From NCBI GenBank assembly GCA_002404865.1, contig DHKP01000017.1, positions 1 to 56,058 of the forward strand: 56,058 bases of DNA. Direction: 5' to 3'. The first letter of the stretch is position 1. Each line of letters opens with the position of its first letter. This DNA comes from Caryophanales bacterium UBA4691 (GTDB lineage Bacteria; Bacillota_I; Bacilli_A; RFN20; CAG-826). Below, piece by piece: positions 35,660 to 44,690 of this stretch. The notes beneath the pieces were generated by a model that was not told the origin of the DNA, did no database searches, and saw nothing but the letters and a program-made list of their open reading frames with translations. Made by a program: the position numbers and the translations under genes.

Positions 35660-37512
35660 AAGCGTTCACGAAGACAATTTTTCGAACTTTCTTTTCCAAC
35701 AAGGGGAGATTTTTGGCCAATTTTTTGGTCATTTTCCTTTCTTTAGCAATCACCGCTGGGTTAGGAGCTTTGCCGCCTGCTTTCGAAGCAAGCTTTTTGA
35801 AAAACTACGAAAAGGGAAACGTCCCTGATGTCATTGCAAAATACAATAGCGAAGCATTTTTGAATCCTCCTTCTTTCGATAATCTGGACAAAATCAAAAA
35901 AATAGAAGGATTCACTTCCATTGATTATCAAAACGAAAATAGTGAATATTCCCGCAATTATTGGCTGGATTTAAAGAATAGTGAATTAATGGCCCCTTCT
36001 TTAATTGAAGGAGAATTGCCAAAAGAGAAAGACGAAATTCTTGCGATGAAAGGTAGTCTTAACCGCCGTGATTATAAAGTCGGCGATGTCGTTTCTATGG
36101 CCCCATACTCTTTTCTTAGTGCCTATTCCCCTTTACCAATATGGAGCGAGAAAAGTGACTACAAAATCGTAGGGATTGTGGAATCGCCTCTTTACATATC
36201 CGTCGCAAAAGAAAGGGCTTATATCGAAGGTGACGAAGAAAAATACGTTTCCTCCATCTTTTATTTCGACACAAATACCTTGCCCTCTACACTAAGCCAA
36301 CTATTGCCAAAGACAGATCAAGCGATTCAATTGGACATCCCTCATGCTTACATGAAGGATTCTTATAAAAACGAAATTGAGGAATGGAAAAATACTTTAG
36401 ATTCTTCAATTCGCGACAAAGTCTCTTTCCTCACTTTAGAAGAAAATACATCCTATGCTTTGTTTAAAAACTACAATGAAAAAGTAAGCAAAATCGCTGC
36501 AGTGTTCCCTTTGTTTTTCATTACCGTTTGCGCGCTTGTAAATTTATTAACGGTCACACGCCTAGTTAAAGACGAAAGAAGCGCAATTGGTTGCTATAGA
36601 TCATTAGGCGAAAGCAAGGGGAAAATCATCGTTAAGTATTCCCTATTTTCTCTCCTTTCCACTGGATTAGGTGCACTAAGTGGGTATTTAGTAGGTACTC
36701 CGCTTCTACCGATAGTCGTACTCCCTGCCTATGGAGCGGTCTTTGAAATGAAACCGTATCCAATCGATATGTACAATTTAGTGGGCATAGTAGTCGCGAT
36801 TTTAACAACATTGATTTCCTTGTTCATCGCTGTTATTTCTTCCTTATCCTATTTAAAAGAGACGCCCGCTAGCTTATTAAAAGAAAAAGCCCCGAAAGCT
36901 GGGAAGAAAATCTTTTTAGAGAGAGTTCCTTTCTTATGGAGAAAAATCCCTTTCTCGTTCAAAAATAGCTTCCGCAATATTTTCCGGCAAAAAAGAAATT
37001 CATCTTTGACGGCATTATCCGTTTTAGGGTCAACGATTCTAATTCTCATTGGTTTTTCGTTGCTCGATGTTTCGAGAGCATTAGAAAATGATGATTTATA
37101 CGCAAATGTCGCAAGTTCAATGGGCGCAATTTCTTTCGTGATCATCGCATTTGCAATTTCAATGGCAATCACCGTTATTTATTCCTTAGCCAATATGAAT
37201 ATCCAAGACCGGCAAAGGGAGTTAGCCACTTTAAAAGTGCTTGGCTATCATAACAAAGAATGTTCCGCTTATACTTTCCGAGAAATCTTAATGATTTCTT
37301 TGTTTGCTAGCCTATTAGGACTACCGTTAGGAGCGGCCCTAATCGCCTGGGTATTTTCTTATTTGGGGTTCGGAAGCATCACGGACGTACAATGGTATAG
37401 TTACTTGCTTAGTTTCTTCGTTATCACGTTGACTACGATACTCGTCAATCAGCTCCTCATCCCAAAAATCAAAGCAATCGACATGAATGCATCATTAAAA
37501 TCGTTGGAATGA
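35653..37512 (+). CDS. FtsX-like permease of the MacB/LolD-type ABC transporter
   Basis: A 619-residue membrane protein: an N-terminal helix (residues 15-38), a large extracytoplasmic domain (about 40-270), three helices with an FtsX core (about 275-405), a linker, a further helix near residue 460, and a second three-helix FtsX core at the C-terminus (about 490-610). The sequence RELATLKVLGY in the second core is a typical FtsX motif. It starts at GTG 35653 or GTG 35656 behind AAGGAG, overlapping the ATPase stop. The substrate is unknown: antimicrobial peptide, lipid or bacteriocin export are all possible. Confidence 0.88.
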   Translation: MVKAFTKTIFRTFFSNKGRFLANFLVIFLSLAITAGLGALPPAFEASFLKNYEKGNVPDVIAKYNSEAFLNPPSFDNLDKIKKIEGFTSIDYQNENSEYSRNYWLDLKNSELMAPSLIEGELPKEKDEILAMKGSLNRRDYKVGDVVSMAPYSFLSAYSPLPIWSEKSDYKIVGIVESPLYISVAKERAYIEGDEEKYVSSIFYFDTNTLPSTLSQLLPKTDQAIQLDIPHAYMKDSYKNEIEEWKNTLDSSIRDKVSFLTLEENTSYALFKNYNEKVSKIAAVFPLFFITVCALVNLLTVTRLVKDERSAIGCYRSLGESKGKIIVKYSLFSLLSTGLGALSGYLVGTPLLPIVVLPAYGAVFEMKPYPIDMYNLVGIVVAILTTLISLFIAVISSLSYLKETPASLLKEKAPKAGKKIFLERVPFLWRKIPFSFKNSFRNIFRQKRNSSLTALSVLGSTILILIGFSLLDVSRALENDDLYANVASSMGAISFVIIAFAISMAITVIYSLANMNIQDRQRELATLKVLGYHNKECSAYTFREILMISLFASLLGLPLGAALIAWVFSYLGFGSITDVQWYSYLLSFFVITLTTILVNQLLIPKIKAIDMNASLKSLE

Positions 37513-37598
37513 TCTGATCTCCTTTGCGAAAAAATCGTTTTTTTGAACTAAACCGATTTTTTTGATGCATAATATTGAGTTAATTTGGAGGCAAGCTT

Positions 37599-38726
37599 AT
37601 GGAAACAGGTAAAAATCAATCTTACAATAGAAGCAAAAACAACCACCTTGTCTTGAATTATTTACGAGACCATGGAATGGCTTCTGCGACCACTTTAGCG
37701 GCTGCACTTAATCTATCAAACGCAGCACTAAGCTCAATTTTAAAGAATCTTGTGGAAAAAGGTTTCATTAAAGAAAGCGCAAAACATTCCGTCAGAGGAA
37801 AAGGCAGAAAGCAAGTCGACTATACGTTAAACGATCGTTCATGTCTAATGGCTTTAATGAATATCCAATTAGGGAGCTATCATATTGAATTAGCAAACGT
37901 CAAAGAAGAAATCCTTGTGGATGAAATTTTCGAGGTTGACCATTATGATGGTAAGACTTTGGAAAGCATGATGAATGAGCTTGACCGCCTTACTCATCTA
38001 AAAGAATATGAAAGCATTCCTTTAAAATTAATCATAGTCTCCGCTCCTGGAAAAGTAGACGTCAAAGAGCAAATCGTTCACTCCTTTGTACTAAATCATC
38101 CTGCTTATCAAGGGAGAGAGTGGCTTGAAGAGATAGAAAAGCGTTTCCCGACAAGCAAGGTAATGGTCGGAAATATCTTATCGTTTGCCATGCGCGGAGA
38201 AGTCCAATATGGTCTAGCGAAAAACAAAGGAGCCGCAATCCTTATTTCCAACGAATCAACGATTTGGGGTTCAATCGCAGTAGATAAGCGCGTTTTTGTC
38301 GGTGAAGACGGCTATGCCGGTGACTTCGGCGCGATTCCTGTTATGTTTAATGGATCTTGCCAACCTCTAGCCTCTTTTGCCTCCGTTAGAGCGCTTGAAA
38401 AACATTTTGGTTTTGATAGTTTTGACGAATTCGTGAAAGGATATCAAGAAAAGGAAGAAATAAAATCCTATGTCCTAAGTACCGCGACTATATCAGGATT
38501 GCTTTATTATTCCGCCGCAAGATTGCTTGATATCACGACAGTTATCTTAACGGGAAACGCCGTAAAATTCGGCGATGAATATATATCCTCGATCCGCAAA
38601 CCATTTGAATATGCGGATTTTAAAGTAAACGTCATGGTGAGTAAGCTGAATAAAGATGCAATTGCTCTTGGCGCTTTTTATGTCGGCGTTTCTTCGCTTC
38701 TTGAGGCACAATCACAAATTGAATAG
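37599..38726 (+). CDS. ROK-family transcriptional regulator without kinase residues
   Basis: A 375-residue protein: an N-terminal winged helix (residues 14-70, HLVLNYLRDHGMASATTLAAAL then LSSILKNLVEKGFI) followed by a ROK fold. The ATP-binding DxGGT of sugar kinases is lost (NIQLGS), the sugar-binding GExGH is GDFGA, and the CxCGxxGC zinc site is absent. So this is a regulator whose ligand pocket has changed, not a kinase. GGAGG lies eight bases before the ATG. It follows the FtsX-type transporter at 86 bases and may control it or sugar genes elsewhere. Confidence 0.78.
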   Translation: METGKNQSYNRSKNNHLVLNYLRDHGMASATTLAAALNLSNAALSSILKNLVEKGFIKESAKHSVRGKGRKQVDYTLNDRSCLMALMNIQLGSYHIELANVKEEILVDEIFEVDHYDGKTLESMMNELDRLTHLKEYESIPLKLIIVSAPGKVDVKEQIVHSFVLNHPAYQGREWLEEIEKRFPTSKVMVGNILSFAMRGEVQYGLAKNKGAAILISNESTIWGSIAVDKRVFVGEDGYAGDFGAIPVMFNGSCQPLASFASVRALEKHFGFDSFDEFVKGYQEKEEIKSYVLSTATISGLLYYSAARLLDITTVILTGNAVKFGDEYISSIRKPFEYADFKVNVMVSKLNKDAIALGAFYVGVSSLLEAQSQIE

Positions 38727-38821
38727 CTTCAAAATCCTTTTAAATCTCGTTCCAATTGTTAATAAATCATATTTAAAAGCCATTGAGAGTCACGTCTCAA
38801 CAACCAAGTTCATTGATTCTT

Positions 38822-39484
38822 TTAGATATCGACTTTTTGGAAATTCTTTTCTGATAATCTAGACGCCAATAGGGAAAAGAGAACGAAAACCATTAAGCCG
38901 AATAATAAGATCCCTAGTTGCGTCAAAAGATTAATGCCAGAAAATGTGTTGATGAAGGTAGAGGCGCCCGGGATAGTCATAAAAATAGCCATAATCGCAC
39001 CCATAACAATCATTGTTAATAATGTGCCAATAACAAAAGGCATCGTGCTTTTCCCATCGGCTTTCTGATAGAACCAAGGGAGGACGATGAGATTGAATAT
39101 TCCAAAGATTAGGAAAACAAAACCGTAAGTGGCAAAATTGACACCAAGCTCAGGATATTCAGCCACGTCTTCTACCCCACTCAATAAAAATAGTTTTATG
39201 AAGGCAAAGGGAATCGAGACAAGAACAGTCAATAGTTCTAAGAAACAAAGAAGAGCTGTTTTTCCTCTAGGGATATCTCTTTTTCGAACTGGCAAGGTTG
39301 AAGTATAAAGAACATCCCGATTCGCAGCCCCTAAAGAAAAAACGACGGAAAAACCCGCTAAAGGATAGAAAAAAGAAACTAAGCTCGGCCAGGAAGGGAT
39401 AAAAATCAGTATCGAAAGAAAGACAAAAATCCAAGTTTGAACCGGAACCGATAGCTTTAATTCTTTATAAAGGAGATTCTTCAT
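38822..39484 (-). CDS. ABC-2 type permease
   Basis: A 220-residue membrane protein with about six helices. The beginning (MKNLLYKELKL) and LYTSTLPVRKRDI are characteristic of the ABC2_membrane_5 family. It works with the ATPase encoded immediately upstream, whose end it overlaps by twenty bases. An AAAGGGGG element lies before ATG 39484. Exporters of this small two-gene type move antibiotics, peptides or lipids, and the substrate cannot be read from sequence. Its 3' end is convergent with the ROK gene. Confidence 0.82.
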   Translation of the reverse strand: MKNLLYKELKLSVPVQTWIFVFLSILIFIPSWPSLVSFFYPLAGFSVVFSLGAANRDVLYTSTLPVRKRDIPRGKTALLCFLELLTVLVSIPFAFIKLFLLSGVEDVAEYPELGVNFATYGFVFLIFGIFNLIVLPWFYQKADGKSTMPFVIGTLLTMIVMGAIMAIFMTIPGASTFINTFSGINLLTQLGILLFGLMVFVLFSLLASRLSEKNFQKVDI

Positions 39485-40331
39485 TGTTTTGCCCCCTTTC
39501 TTCGGCAATCATGATTTCTTCTAAGGATGCTTCACGCAATTTTTCATTTGGGAAAAGCAATCGATTTTCTTTTTTGATAACGCCTTCATAATGCGAATTA
39601 TCTCTTTTAGCAAAATGAAGTATTGCGCTTTCTTTTGTGATAGAAAGACCGTCCCCTTCAACATAGAGATAATCTTCTTTAAAAGAATTTACGTCTTTGA
39701 AAGCCAAAATCGAACCATTTTTAATATAGACAATCCGGTCCGCACACTTTTCAAGATCACTAATAACGTGCGTACTAAAAAGAATGGACGTCCCTTTCTT
39801 CTTAGCGATTTCTTTTAGTGAATCTAGTAGCTCGTCGCGACTCACGGGATCAAGCCCGCTTGTCGGTTCGTCTAGAAGCAGTAAAGAAGCATTATGGCTT
39901 AAAGCAATAGCTAAACCATATTTTACTTTCATGCCATTAGACAATTCTTTAATTCGTTTATTTTCATCGATACCGAAAAACTCTAACCATTTATCGTAAA
40001 GCGCTTGATCCCAGTTTTTGTAAAAGCGCCGCGTAACCATCGTAAGAGTTTTCACTTTTTGGGATGGGTAAAAATCTATCCCGCCAAATAAAATACTCAC
40101 GCTTTCTTTGATTTTCTCTTCGTTGCCTTTGATTTCTTCGCCATCAAAGATAATCGAGCCATGATCCTTCTCAATCAAGCCAGCGATAGCTTTGATGGTT
40201 GTAGTCTTGCCAGCTCCATTTCTTCCAATAAAGCCAGTAATTTCTCCTTTTTTCAATGTAAAAGAAACGTCATTAAGAGAAAAATTCGGATATTTTTTCG
40301 AAAGGTTATTTATTTCCAATATGTCACCCAT
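39465..40331 (-). CDS. ABC transporter ATPase, BcrA/YtrB type
   Basis: A 288-residue ATPase: Walker A GRNGAGKTT, a Q-loop region with SVSILFGGIDFYPSQ, signature LSNGM (in IKELSNGMKVKYGLA), Walker B LLLLDEPTSGLD, and H-loop STHVISD. The LSNGM signature and C-terminal extension fit small ABC-2 exporters. AAAGGAGG stands before the ATG. It forms a two-gene operon with the downstream permease. Commonly these are preceded by a GntR gene; none is present here. Confidence 0.9.
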   Translation of the reverse strand: MGDILEINNLSKKYPNFSLNDVSFTLKKGEITGFIGRNGAGKTTTIKAIAGLIEKDHGSIIFDGEEIKGNEEKIKESVSILFGGIDFYPSQKVKTLTMVTRRFYKNWDQALYDKWLEFFGIDENKRIKELSNGMKVKYGLAIALSHNASLLLLDEPTSGLDPVSRDELLDSLKEIAKKKGTSILFSTHVISDLEKCADRIVYIKNGSILAFKDVNSFKEDYLYVEGDGLSITKESAILHFAKRDNSHYEGVIKKENRLLFPNEKLREASLEEIMIAEERGQNNEESPL

Positions 40332-40410
40332 TAGAAACCTCCTTTTAGTATAAACGCAAAACCATGATTATTTTCAAATGCTTTTGGCTCAACAAGTATA
40401 AAGAAAAAAG

Positions 40411-40463
40411 CCGAAAAACAAAAGAAGGGCCTAAAGGTAGTCGCTACTTTAGTAAGCCCTTCT
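40411..40463 (-). terminator. intrinsic terminator of the HAD/unknown/membrane operon
   Basis: Outer arms AGAAGGGC and GCCCTTCT enclose a second paired region (CTAAAGGTAG with CTACTTTAG, one bulge). On the minus strand TTTTGTTTTT follows. It lies just past the 134-residue gene. Confidence 0.85.
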
Positions 40464-40473
40464 AATACACGAT

Positions 40474-40878
40474 TTATTTTGTGACGGTTTGCTCGCTAGG
40501 AGCTTCTTTGGTTTTTTCTTCCGCGATAGATTCGCCATTAAGGACTTGCAAACGCTGTGCACGGCGTAATTCTCGTTCTTCATCGGCATCCGTTTTCTTC
40601 GCGTAATGATTAAGGGTGATTACCGCAAGCAAAGAACCGATCAATATAGCGATAACGCCAAGCCAACGAAACGTAAGAGGAGTATGAGAGAAGCTCATCC
40701 AAGCTTGTTCTTGCTTTGCGAGGAAATTCTCACTGTATTTTGAAGGGAGATAATCACTTACTATACCTAAAACAAGAAGCGTAAGCCCGGCAACACCGAA
40801 AATGGATTCAATCACAATCCAAATTCGCTCTCCAATGGAAATTTTTCTCGTTTTTTTCTTTTCTACGACTTCGTTCAT
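40474..40878 (-). CDS. small membrane protein, two segments
   Basis: A 134-residue protein with two hydrophobic segments (about residues 24-43 and 70-90) and charged termini, ending in a Glu/Lys/Thr-rich tail. I recognise no family. AAGGTGG lies seven bases before the ATG. It starts 18 bases after the preceding soluble protein gene and is last in the operon before the terminator, so it may anchor that protein at the membrane. Confidence 0.6.
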   Translation of the reverse strand: MNEVVEKKKTRKISIGERIWIVIESIFGVAGLTLLVLGIVSDYLPSKYSENFLAKQEQAWMSFSHTPLTFRWLGVIAILIGSLLAVITLNHYAKKTDADEERELRRAQRLQVLNGESIAEEKTKEAPSEQTVTK

Positions 40879-40896
40879 AATTATCCACCTTATGAA

Positions 40897-41835
40897 TTAA
40901 GCTTTTGGCATTCCGGTGTGAGGATCTAGTTCGACTGGCTCTTCGCTAGCTTCAATCTTCTCGGTGGCCTTTGGGGTTTCTGCTGTTTGCGTGTCTGGTT
41001 TAATTTTGTTGTCATTCGCCTTGGCTTGCTCAATGAGCTCATTGATGAGAGGGACATAGACCGTACGGAATGCGGGTTCGACTTCTTTCACGTAATTAGC
41101 GATGGTTTGTTGCGTTTCCGCGATGACTTGGCCAAAGTTCTTGCCCGTAGGAAGGTCACGGCGTCCAGTCATATTCTCAACGAGGTCAAAGACTTTGTCT
41201 TGCATCGTCATATAGGAATTATCTGTGAGTTTAGCATTCCCGCGAACTTGGTTAAGAAGCCCGATGACTGAGCTTATGTCATTGCCAATGAATTTGCTAG
41301 CGGCAGTTTCCGCGCCATTGGCGTCACGTCTAGCTTGGTTATAGTCGCCAAAGAGTTTCACAAGCTCATTGGTTAAAGTCATATAAGCAACCGCCCGATA
41401 TAGTCTTTCTTCAGCGAGATCAACTTCTTGCGCTGCCTTGACATCGATATTGCGGTTATGGGCATCGTTAATGATGCCTTGGATCATCGCTTCAACGTTT
41501 TCGTGCGTTGGGATAACGCCTTGGAAAATAGCGAGGTGTTGGGCGTGATCAACTCTTAAGCCATCTTCGGCAAGCTTAAGAATTGTACTGTCATCACCAT
41601 AAACTTGGTTATACCAATTGCGAACCATTTCTTCGAACTTTTTGCCGGTTTCACCGCTATTATCAATGATGGAACGTAGCGGAGTAGGCTCGTTGAGTTC
41701 GACTAAGATTGAACGTTTTTTCTCGTTGAAAAGAGCGGTGTCGTATTGCTCTTTATTGAGCGTGTATTCCATCGTGTCACGAACGACTACCTTATAATGA
41801 ATGAGTGTCGTAATCACTTCAGAGATTTGATTCAT
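40897..41835 (-). CDS. soluble helical protein, unknown function
   Basis: A 312-residue protein without membrane segments or a signal, predominantly helical, ending in a Thr/Glu/Lys/Pro-rich tail from about residue 275 (TPKATEKIEASEE). Central segments such as AAQEVDLAEERLYRAVAYM and TAASKFIGNDISSVIGLLNQ look like long amphipathic helices. I do not recognise the family. A weak AAGGA lies ten bases upstream of the ATG. The small membrane protein follows after 18 bases and a HAD phosphatase gene precedes by 29 bases. Confidence 0.55.
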   Translation of the reverse strand: MNQISEVITTLIHYKVVVRDTMEYTLNKEQYDTALFNEKKRSILVELNEPTPLRSIIDNSGETGKKFEEMVRNWYNQVYGDDSTILKLAEDGLRVDHAQHLAIFQGVIPTHENVEAMIQGIINDAHNRNIDVKAAQEVDLAEERLYRAVAYMTLTNELVKLFGDYNQARRDANGAETAASKFIGNDISSVIGLLNQVRGNAKLTDNSYMTMQDKVFDLVENMTGRRDLPTGKNFGQVIAETQQTIANYVKEVEPAFRTVYVPLINELIEQAKANDNKIKPDTQTAETPKATEKIEASEEPVELDPHTGMPKA

Positions 41836-41864
41836 GTTGTAATTCCTTCTTTCTGGTTTTAGGC

Positions 41865-42722
41865 CTATTTTTGTTTCTCCACAGACGGGTAGATGTATTT
41901 TTCTAATTCATAGAACCTGCTTATGACGTGCGCAGCGTGTTTTTTTACCGAGGGAGACCCATGTTCAAGGCAGAAACTATTCTTCTTAAATTCCTCGAAC
42001 ATCGAAATATCGTTACCACTATCGCCGACAACTAGAACATTATCGCGAGGTATTGAGTGGTAATCAAGATAAAACTCAAGCGCTTGTCCTTTTGAGCACC
42101 CCTTAGGGGTGATTTCAATCGCTTGGTTACACCATGAGAATTCAGCCTCAGGAAATTCATTGCGCAAGATTTTGTTAAGTTTTTTGCTTTCTTCAATCTT
42201 GCTTGGCATGATTCCCATCATAGTCATGAATTTATAGGTTTCTCCATTTTTAATGTCCGAATAGAAAATTTCATTGTCTTTAATGGATGGTTCGCGATAT
42301 ACCCCTTGAAAAAGTTGGTAACAGCGGAACATTAGATTATTCAAGAAGCCGTTGTCTTTATTAGCAAGGACCATGTTGTGATTTCTAGTCATAGAAGCGA
42401 TGAAACGCGTACCATAATCATGTCGCATTTTATCTAAGATTTTCAAAGCAACTTCCGGAGGGAAAGTTGTTTCTTTAATGACTTTATCATCGCTAAGAAT
42501 CAAAGCGCCATTGCAGCAAATTGAATCAATCGGGACGCCGATGTTCATAGAGACTTTTTGACTGAAAAAGCGATTTCGAGAGCTAACTATCAACAATGTG
42601 CCGCCATCTATAATGAAGCGTTCAAGAAAACGACGGTTCTTTTTTCCGATCATCTTAAAATGGGCGCGAGGATAAAATAATGTCCCATCTAAATCTGTAG
42701 CGATGACCATGTTTTTCTTCAT
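41865..42722 (-). CDS. Cof-type HAD phosphatase
   Basis: A 285-residue HAD hydrolase of the Cof/YidA group. Motif I is ATDLDGTLF, motif II VSSRNR, the conserved ITPKGCSKGQAL supplies the Lys, and motif IV is VVGDSGNDISMFE. Members dephosphorylate sugar phosphates or flavin/pyridoxal phosphates; the substrate is not predictable. TATATT lies six bases before the ATG with no ribosome binding site. It is first gene of the operon with the unknown soluble and membrane proteins. Confidence 0.88.
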   Translation of the reverse strand: MKKNMVIATDLDGTLFYPRAHFKMIGKKNRRFLERFIIDGGTLLIVSSRNRFFSQKVSMNIGVPIDSICCNGALILSDDKVIKETTFPPEVALKILDKMRHDYGTRFIASMTRNHNMVLANKDNGFLNNLMFRCYQLFQGVYREPSIKDNEIFYSDIKNGETYKFMTMMGIMPSKIEESKKLNKILRNEFPEAEFSWCNQAIEITPKGCSKGQALEFYLDYHSIPRDNVLVVGDSGNDISMFEEFKKNSFCLEHGSPSVKKHAAHVISRFYELEKYIYPSVEKQK

Positions 42723-42728
42723 GCAAAT

Positions 42729-42734
42729 AATATA
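42729..42734 (-). promoter_or_regulatory. -10 box six bases before the Cof-type HAD gene
   Basis: TATATT on the minus strand, six bases before the ATG at 42722. No Shine-Dalgarno site is present. Confidence 0.45.
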
Positions 42735-42790
42735 CCCTCATCGCTTTTTTAGTGAAAGTGATAACTATAAAGAGTAATGCAGAAACGATA

Positions 42791-42827
42791 AATAAAAGGC
42801 CATGAGAATATATTTTCCTTCATGGCC
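42791..42827 (-). terminator. intrinsic terminator of hpf
   Basis: Arms GGCCATGA and TCATGGCC, a fourteen-base loop, then TTTTATT on the minus strand, just past the hpf stop. Confidence 0.8.
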
Positions 42828-42834
42828 GAGAATA

Positions 42835-43395
42835 TTAACGGTTGTTAGAAAGCTTGTTTTCGACTTGGATGACACCATATCCACCATCGAGACGCTTATA
42901 AGCCACGGAGATTTCTTCATCGTCGCTATCTAGATAAATGAAGAAACTATGCCCTAAAGCTTCCATGCGAGTGATAGCATCATCAAGCGTCATTGGGTCA
43001 AGATAGATGCTTTTCGTTCTCACGACTACATCGTTTTCGTCATCTTCATTTGCCCCTTCGATATTTTCAAGAGCGAGGCTTTTTCCTAAACCGTATTCGT
43101 TTTTGTTGCGGTTCATTTTGGTTTTGAGGCGACGCATTTGGTCTTCGAGTTTATCGATGGCTAAGTCGACAGCGGCATATAAATCGTTATTTCTCACTTC
43201 AGTCCGGAAATCCATCTCTTTGGTGAAAATGGTAATTTCGACTTTCGCTCCGACTTTATAAGCACTCACAACGGCGCGACACAAAACCTCGTCATTGATG
43301 ACAAAATATTTATCCATCCTGCTTAATTTCTTTTGAATGGCGTCACGAATAGAATCGGTGACTTCGATGTTCTTACCGATGATTTGGTACTTCAT
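42835..43395 (-). CDS. hpf: long-form ribosome hibernation promoting factor
   Basis: A 186-residue long HPF. The N-terminal RaiA/YfiA domain (residues 1-100; MKYQIIGKNIEVTDSIRDAI, DLYAAVDLAIDKLEDQ) binds the ribosome decoding region. The C-terminal dimerisation domain (about 125-182; KSIYLDPMTLDDAITRMEALGHSFF) makes 100S ribosome dimers in Bacillota. The AAAGGA site before ATG fixes the start. It ends in a good terminator. Upstream lies metK in the same direction, 122 bases away. Confidence 0.95.
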   Translation of the reverse strand: MKYQIIGKNIEVTDSIRDAIQKKLSRMDKYFVINDEVLCRAVVSAYKVGAKVEITIFTKEMDFRTEVRNNDLYAAVDLAIDKLEDQMRRLKTKMNRNKNEYGLGKSLALENIEGANEDDENDVVVRTKSIYLDPMTLDDAITRMEALGHSFFIYLDSDDEEISVAYKRLDGGYGVIQVENKLSNNR

Positions 43396-43517
43396 TGGTT
43401 ATGTCCTTTCTGGGATTGCTCCCTTTGTTACTTCCATTTTAGCGAATATCTTGGCTTCGGCAAGGGACATTCTGAAAAAAGTGAGGGAAAACCGAGACAA
43501 ATTATTGATAAAGAGAT

Positions 43518-44690
43518 TTATTTATTAAATAAGAAGGCTTTGAGTTCTTCCACTTTGTCTAAGTGTTCCCAAGGCAAATCTAAATCAGGGCGCCCAAAGC
43601 AACCGTAATTAGTCGTATCGCTATAGTAAAAGGAAGGATGAGTGAGATGGAATTGCTCAATAATCGCACCGGGTCTAGGATCAAAAAACTTGTGGATGGC
43701 TTCCAAAATGCGCTCATCGCTAACGTGCTTGGTTCCGAAAGTAGAAATGCCAATGCTCATCGGCGTAGCGACACCAATCGCATAGCTAAGTTGCACTTCT
43801 AGTCTATCGCTTGCTCCTGCTGCAACAAGATTTTTGGCAATATAGCGAGCGTAATAAGAAGCGCTGCGGTCAACTTTAGAAGGGTCTTTCCCTGAAAAAG
43901 AACCACCCCCGTGTCGGCTTGCCCCGCCATAAGTGTCAACGATTAATTTTCTTCCCGTTAATCCGGTGTCGCCAGCCGGGCCACCAATTACAAAACGCCC
44001 TGTTGGGTTAATAAGCGTATGGAAATCGGAATTTAAATGGAACGATTTAGCAACCGGAATCATAATTTCGTTTTTAATAAATGAACGGAAAGAGTCTAAA
44101 TCAACATCAGGATGATGCTGCACACTCATAAGCAATGAATCGATACGAATATTTTTAGGGTCTGTATAATCGATAGTAACTTGGCTTTTCATATCAGGGC
44201 GAGCGCCATCAAACTCGCTGCTTTTTCTCATATTAGAGGCTTTTCTTACAAGCTTATGGGCAATAGAAATAGCCAAAGGCATATACCCCTCCGACTCATT
44301 TGTCGCGTAGCCAAACATAATTCCTTGATCGCCTGCGCCTTGCTTTAAGATGTCGCCATGATCAACGCCCATCGCAATATCGGGAGATTGTTCTTTGATA
44401 CGAACATCGATTTGGCAAGTGTCCGCTCCAATACCGAGCTCACTAGATGTGTAACCAATCTTTCTTAACGTTTCTCTAGCGGTTTCTTCGTAATCAATCT
44501 TGGCGGTGCTAGTAATTTCCCCGCCGATAAGAATGTATTCAGTCGTCGCAAAAACTTCGCACGCGACATGTGCTTTATTATCCAGACGGATGATTTTATC
44601 TAAAATCGCATCCGCGATAGCGTCACAAACTTTGTCTGGATGCCCTTCACTAACGGATTCACTGGAGAATAGCACTTTTTGTTGATTCAT
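43518..44690 (-). CDS. metK: S-adenosylmethionine synthetase
   Basis: A 390-residue MetK making SAM from methionine and ATP. Diagnostic segments are SESVSEGHPDKVCDAIAD near the N-terminus, GAGDQGIMFGYA (the methionine/ATP loop) and GGGSFSGKDPSKVDRSA near the C-terminus. Length and motifs are normal, and a GAGGT element lies seven bases before the ATG. The 190-base leader upstream carries a SAM-riboswitch-like fold and a terminator, so the gene is probably shut off by its own product. Confidence 0.97.
   Translation of the reverse strand: MNQQKVLFSSESVSEGHPDKVCDAIADAILDKIIRLDNKAHVACEVFATTEYILIGGEITSTAKIDYEETARETLRKIGYTSSELGIGADTCQIDVRIKEQSPDIAMGVDHGDILKQGAGDQGIMFGYATNESEGYMPLAISIAHKLVRKASNMRKSSEFDGARPDMKSQVTIDYTDPKNIRIDSLLMSVQHHPDVDLDSFRSFIKNEIMIPVAKSFHLNSDFHTLINPTGRFVIGGPAGDTGLTGRKLIVDTYGGASRHGGGSFSGKDPSKVDRSASYYARYIAKNLVAAGASDRLEVQLSYAIGVATPMSIGISTFGTKHVSDERILEAIHKFFDPRPGAIIEQFHLTHPSFYYSDTTNYGCFGRPDLDLPWEHLDKVEELKAFLFNK

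Noticed and set aside
37529..37563. Terminator between the FtsX permease and the ROK gene
   Set aside because: AAAAAATCG and CGATTTTTT can pair, but the stem is almost all A-T with a long loop, so chance pairing in an A/T-rich spacer is as likely.
37599..38726. ROK sugar kinase
   Set aside because: The protein has an N-terminal winged helix and lacks the ATP-binding and catalytic motifs.
38783..38800. Terminator between the convergent ROK and permease genes
   Set aside because: TTGAGA/TCTCAA is only six bases with no T-run on either strand.
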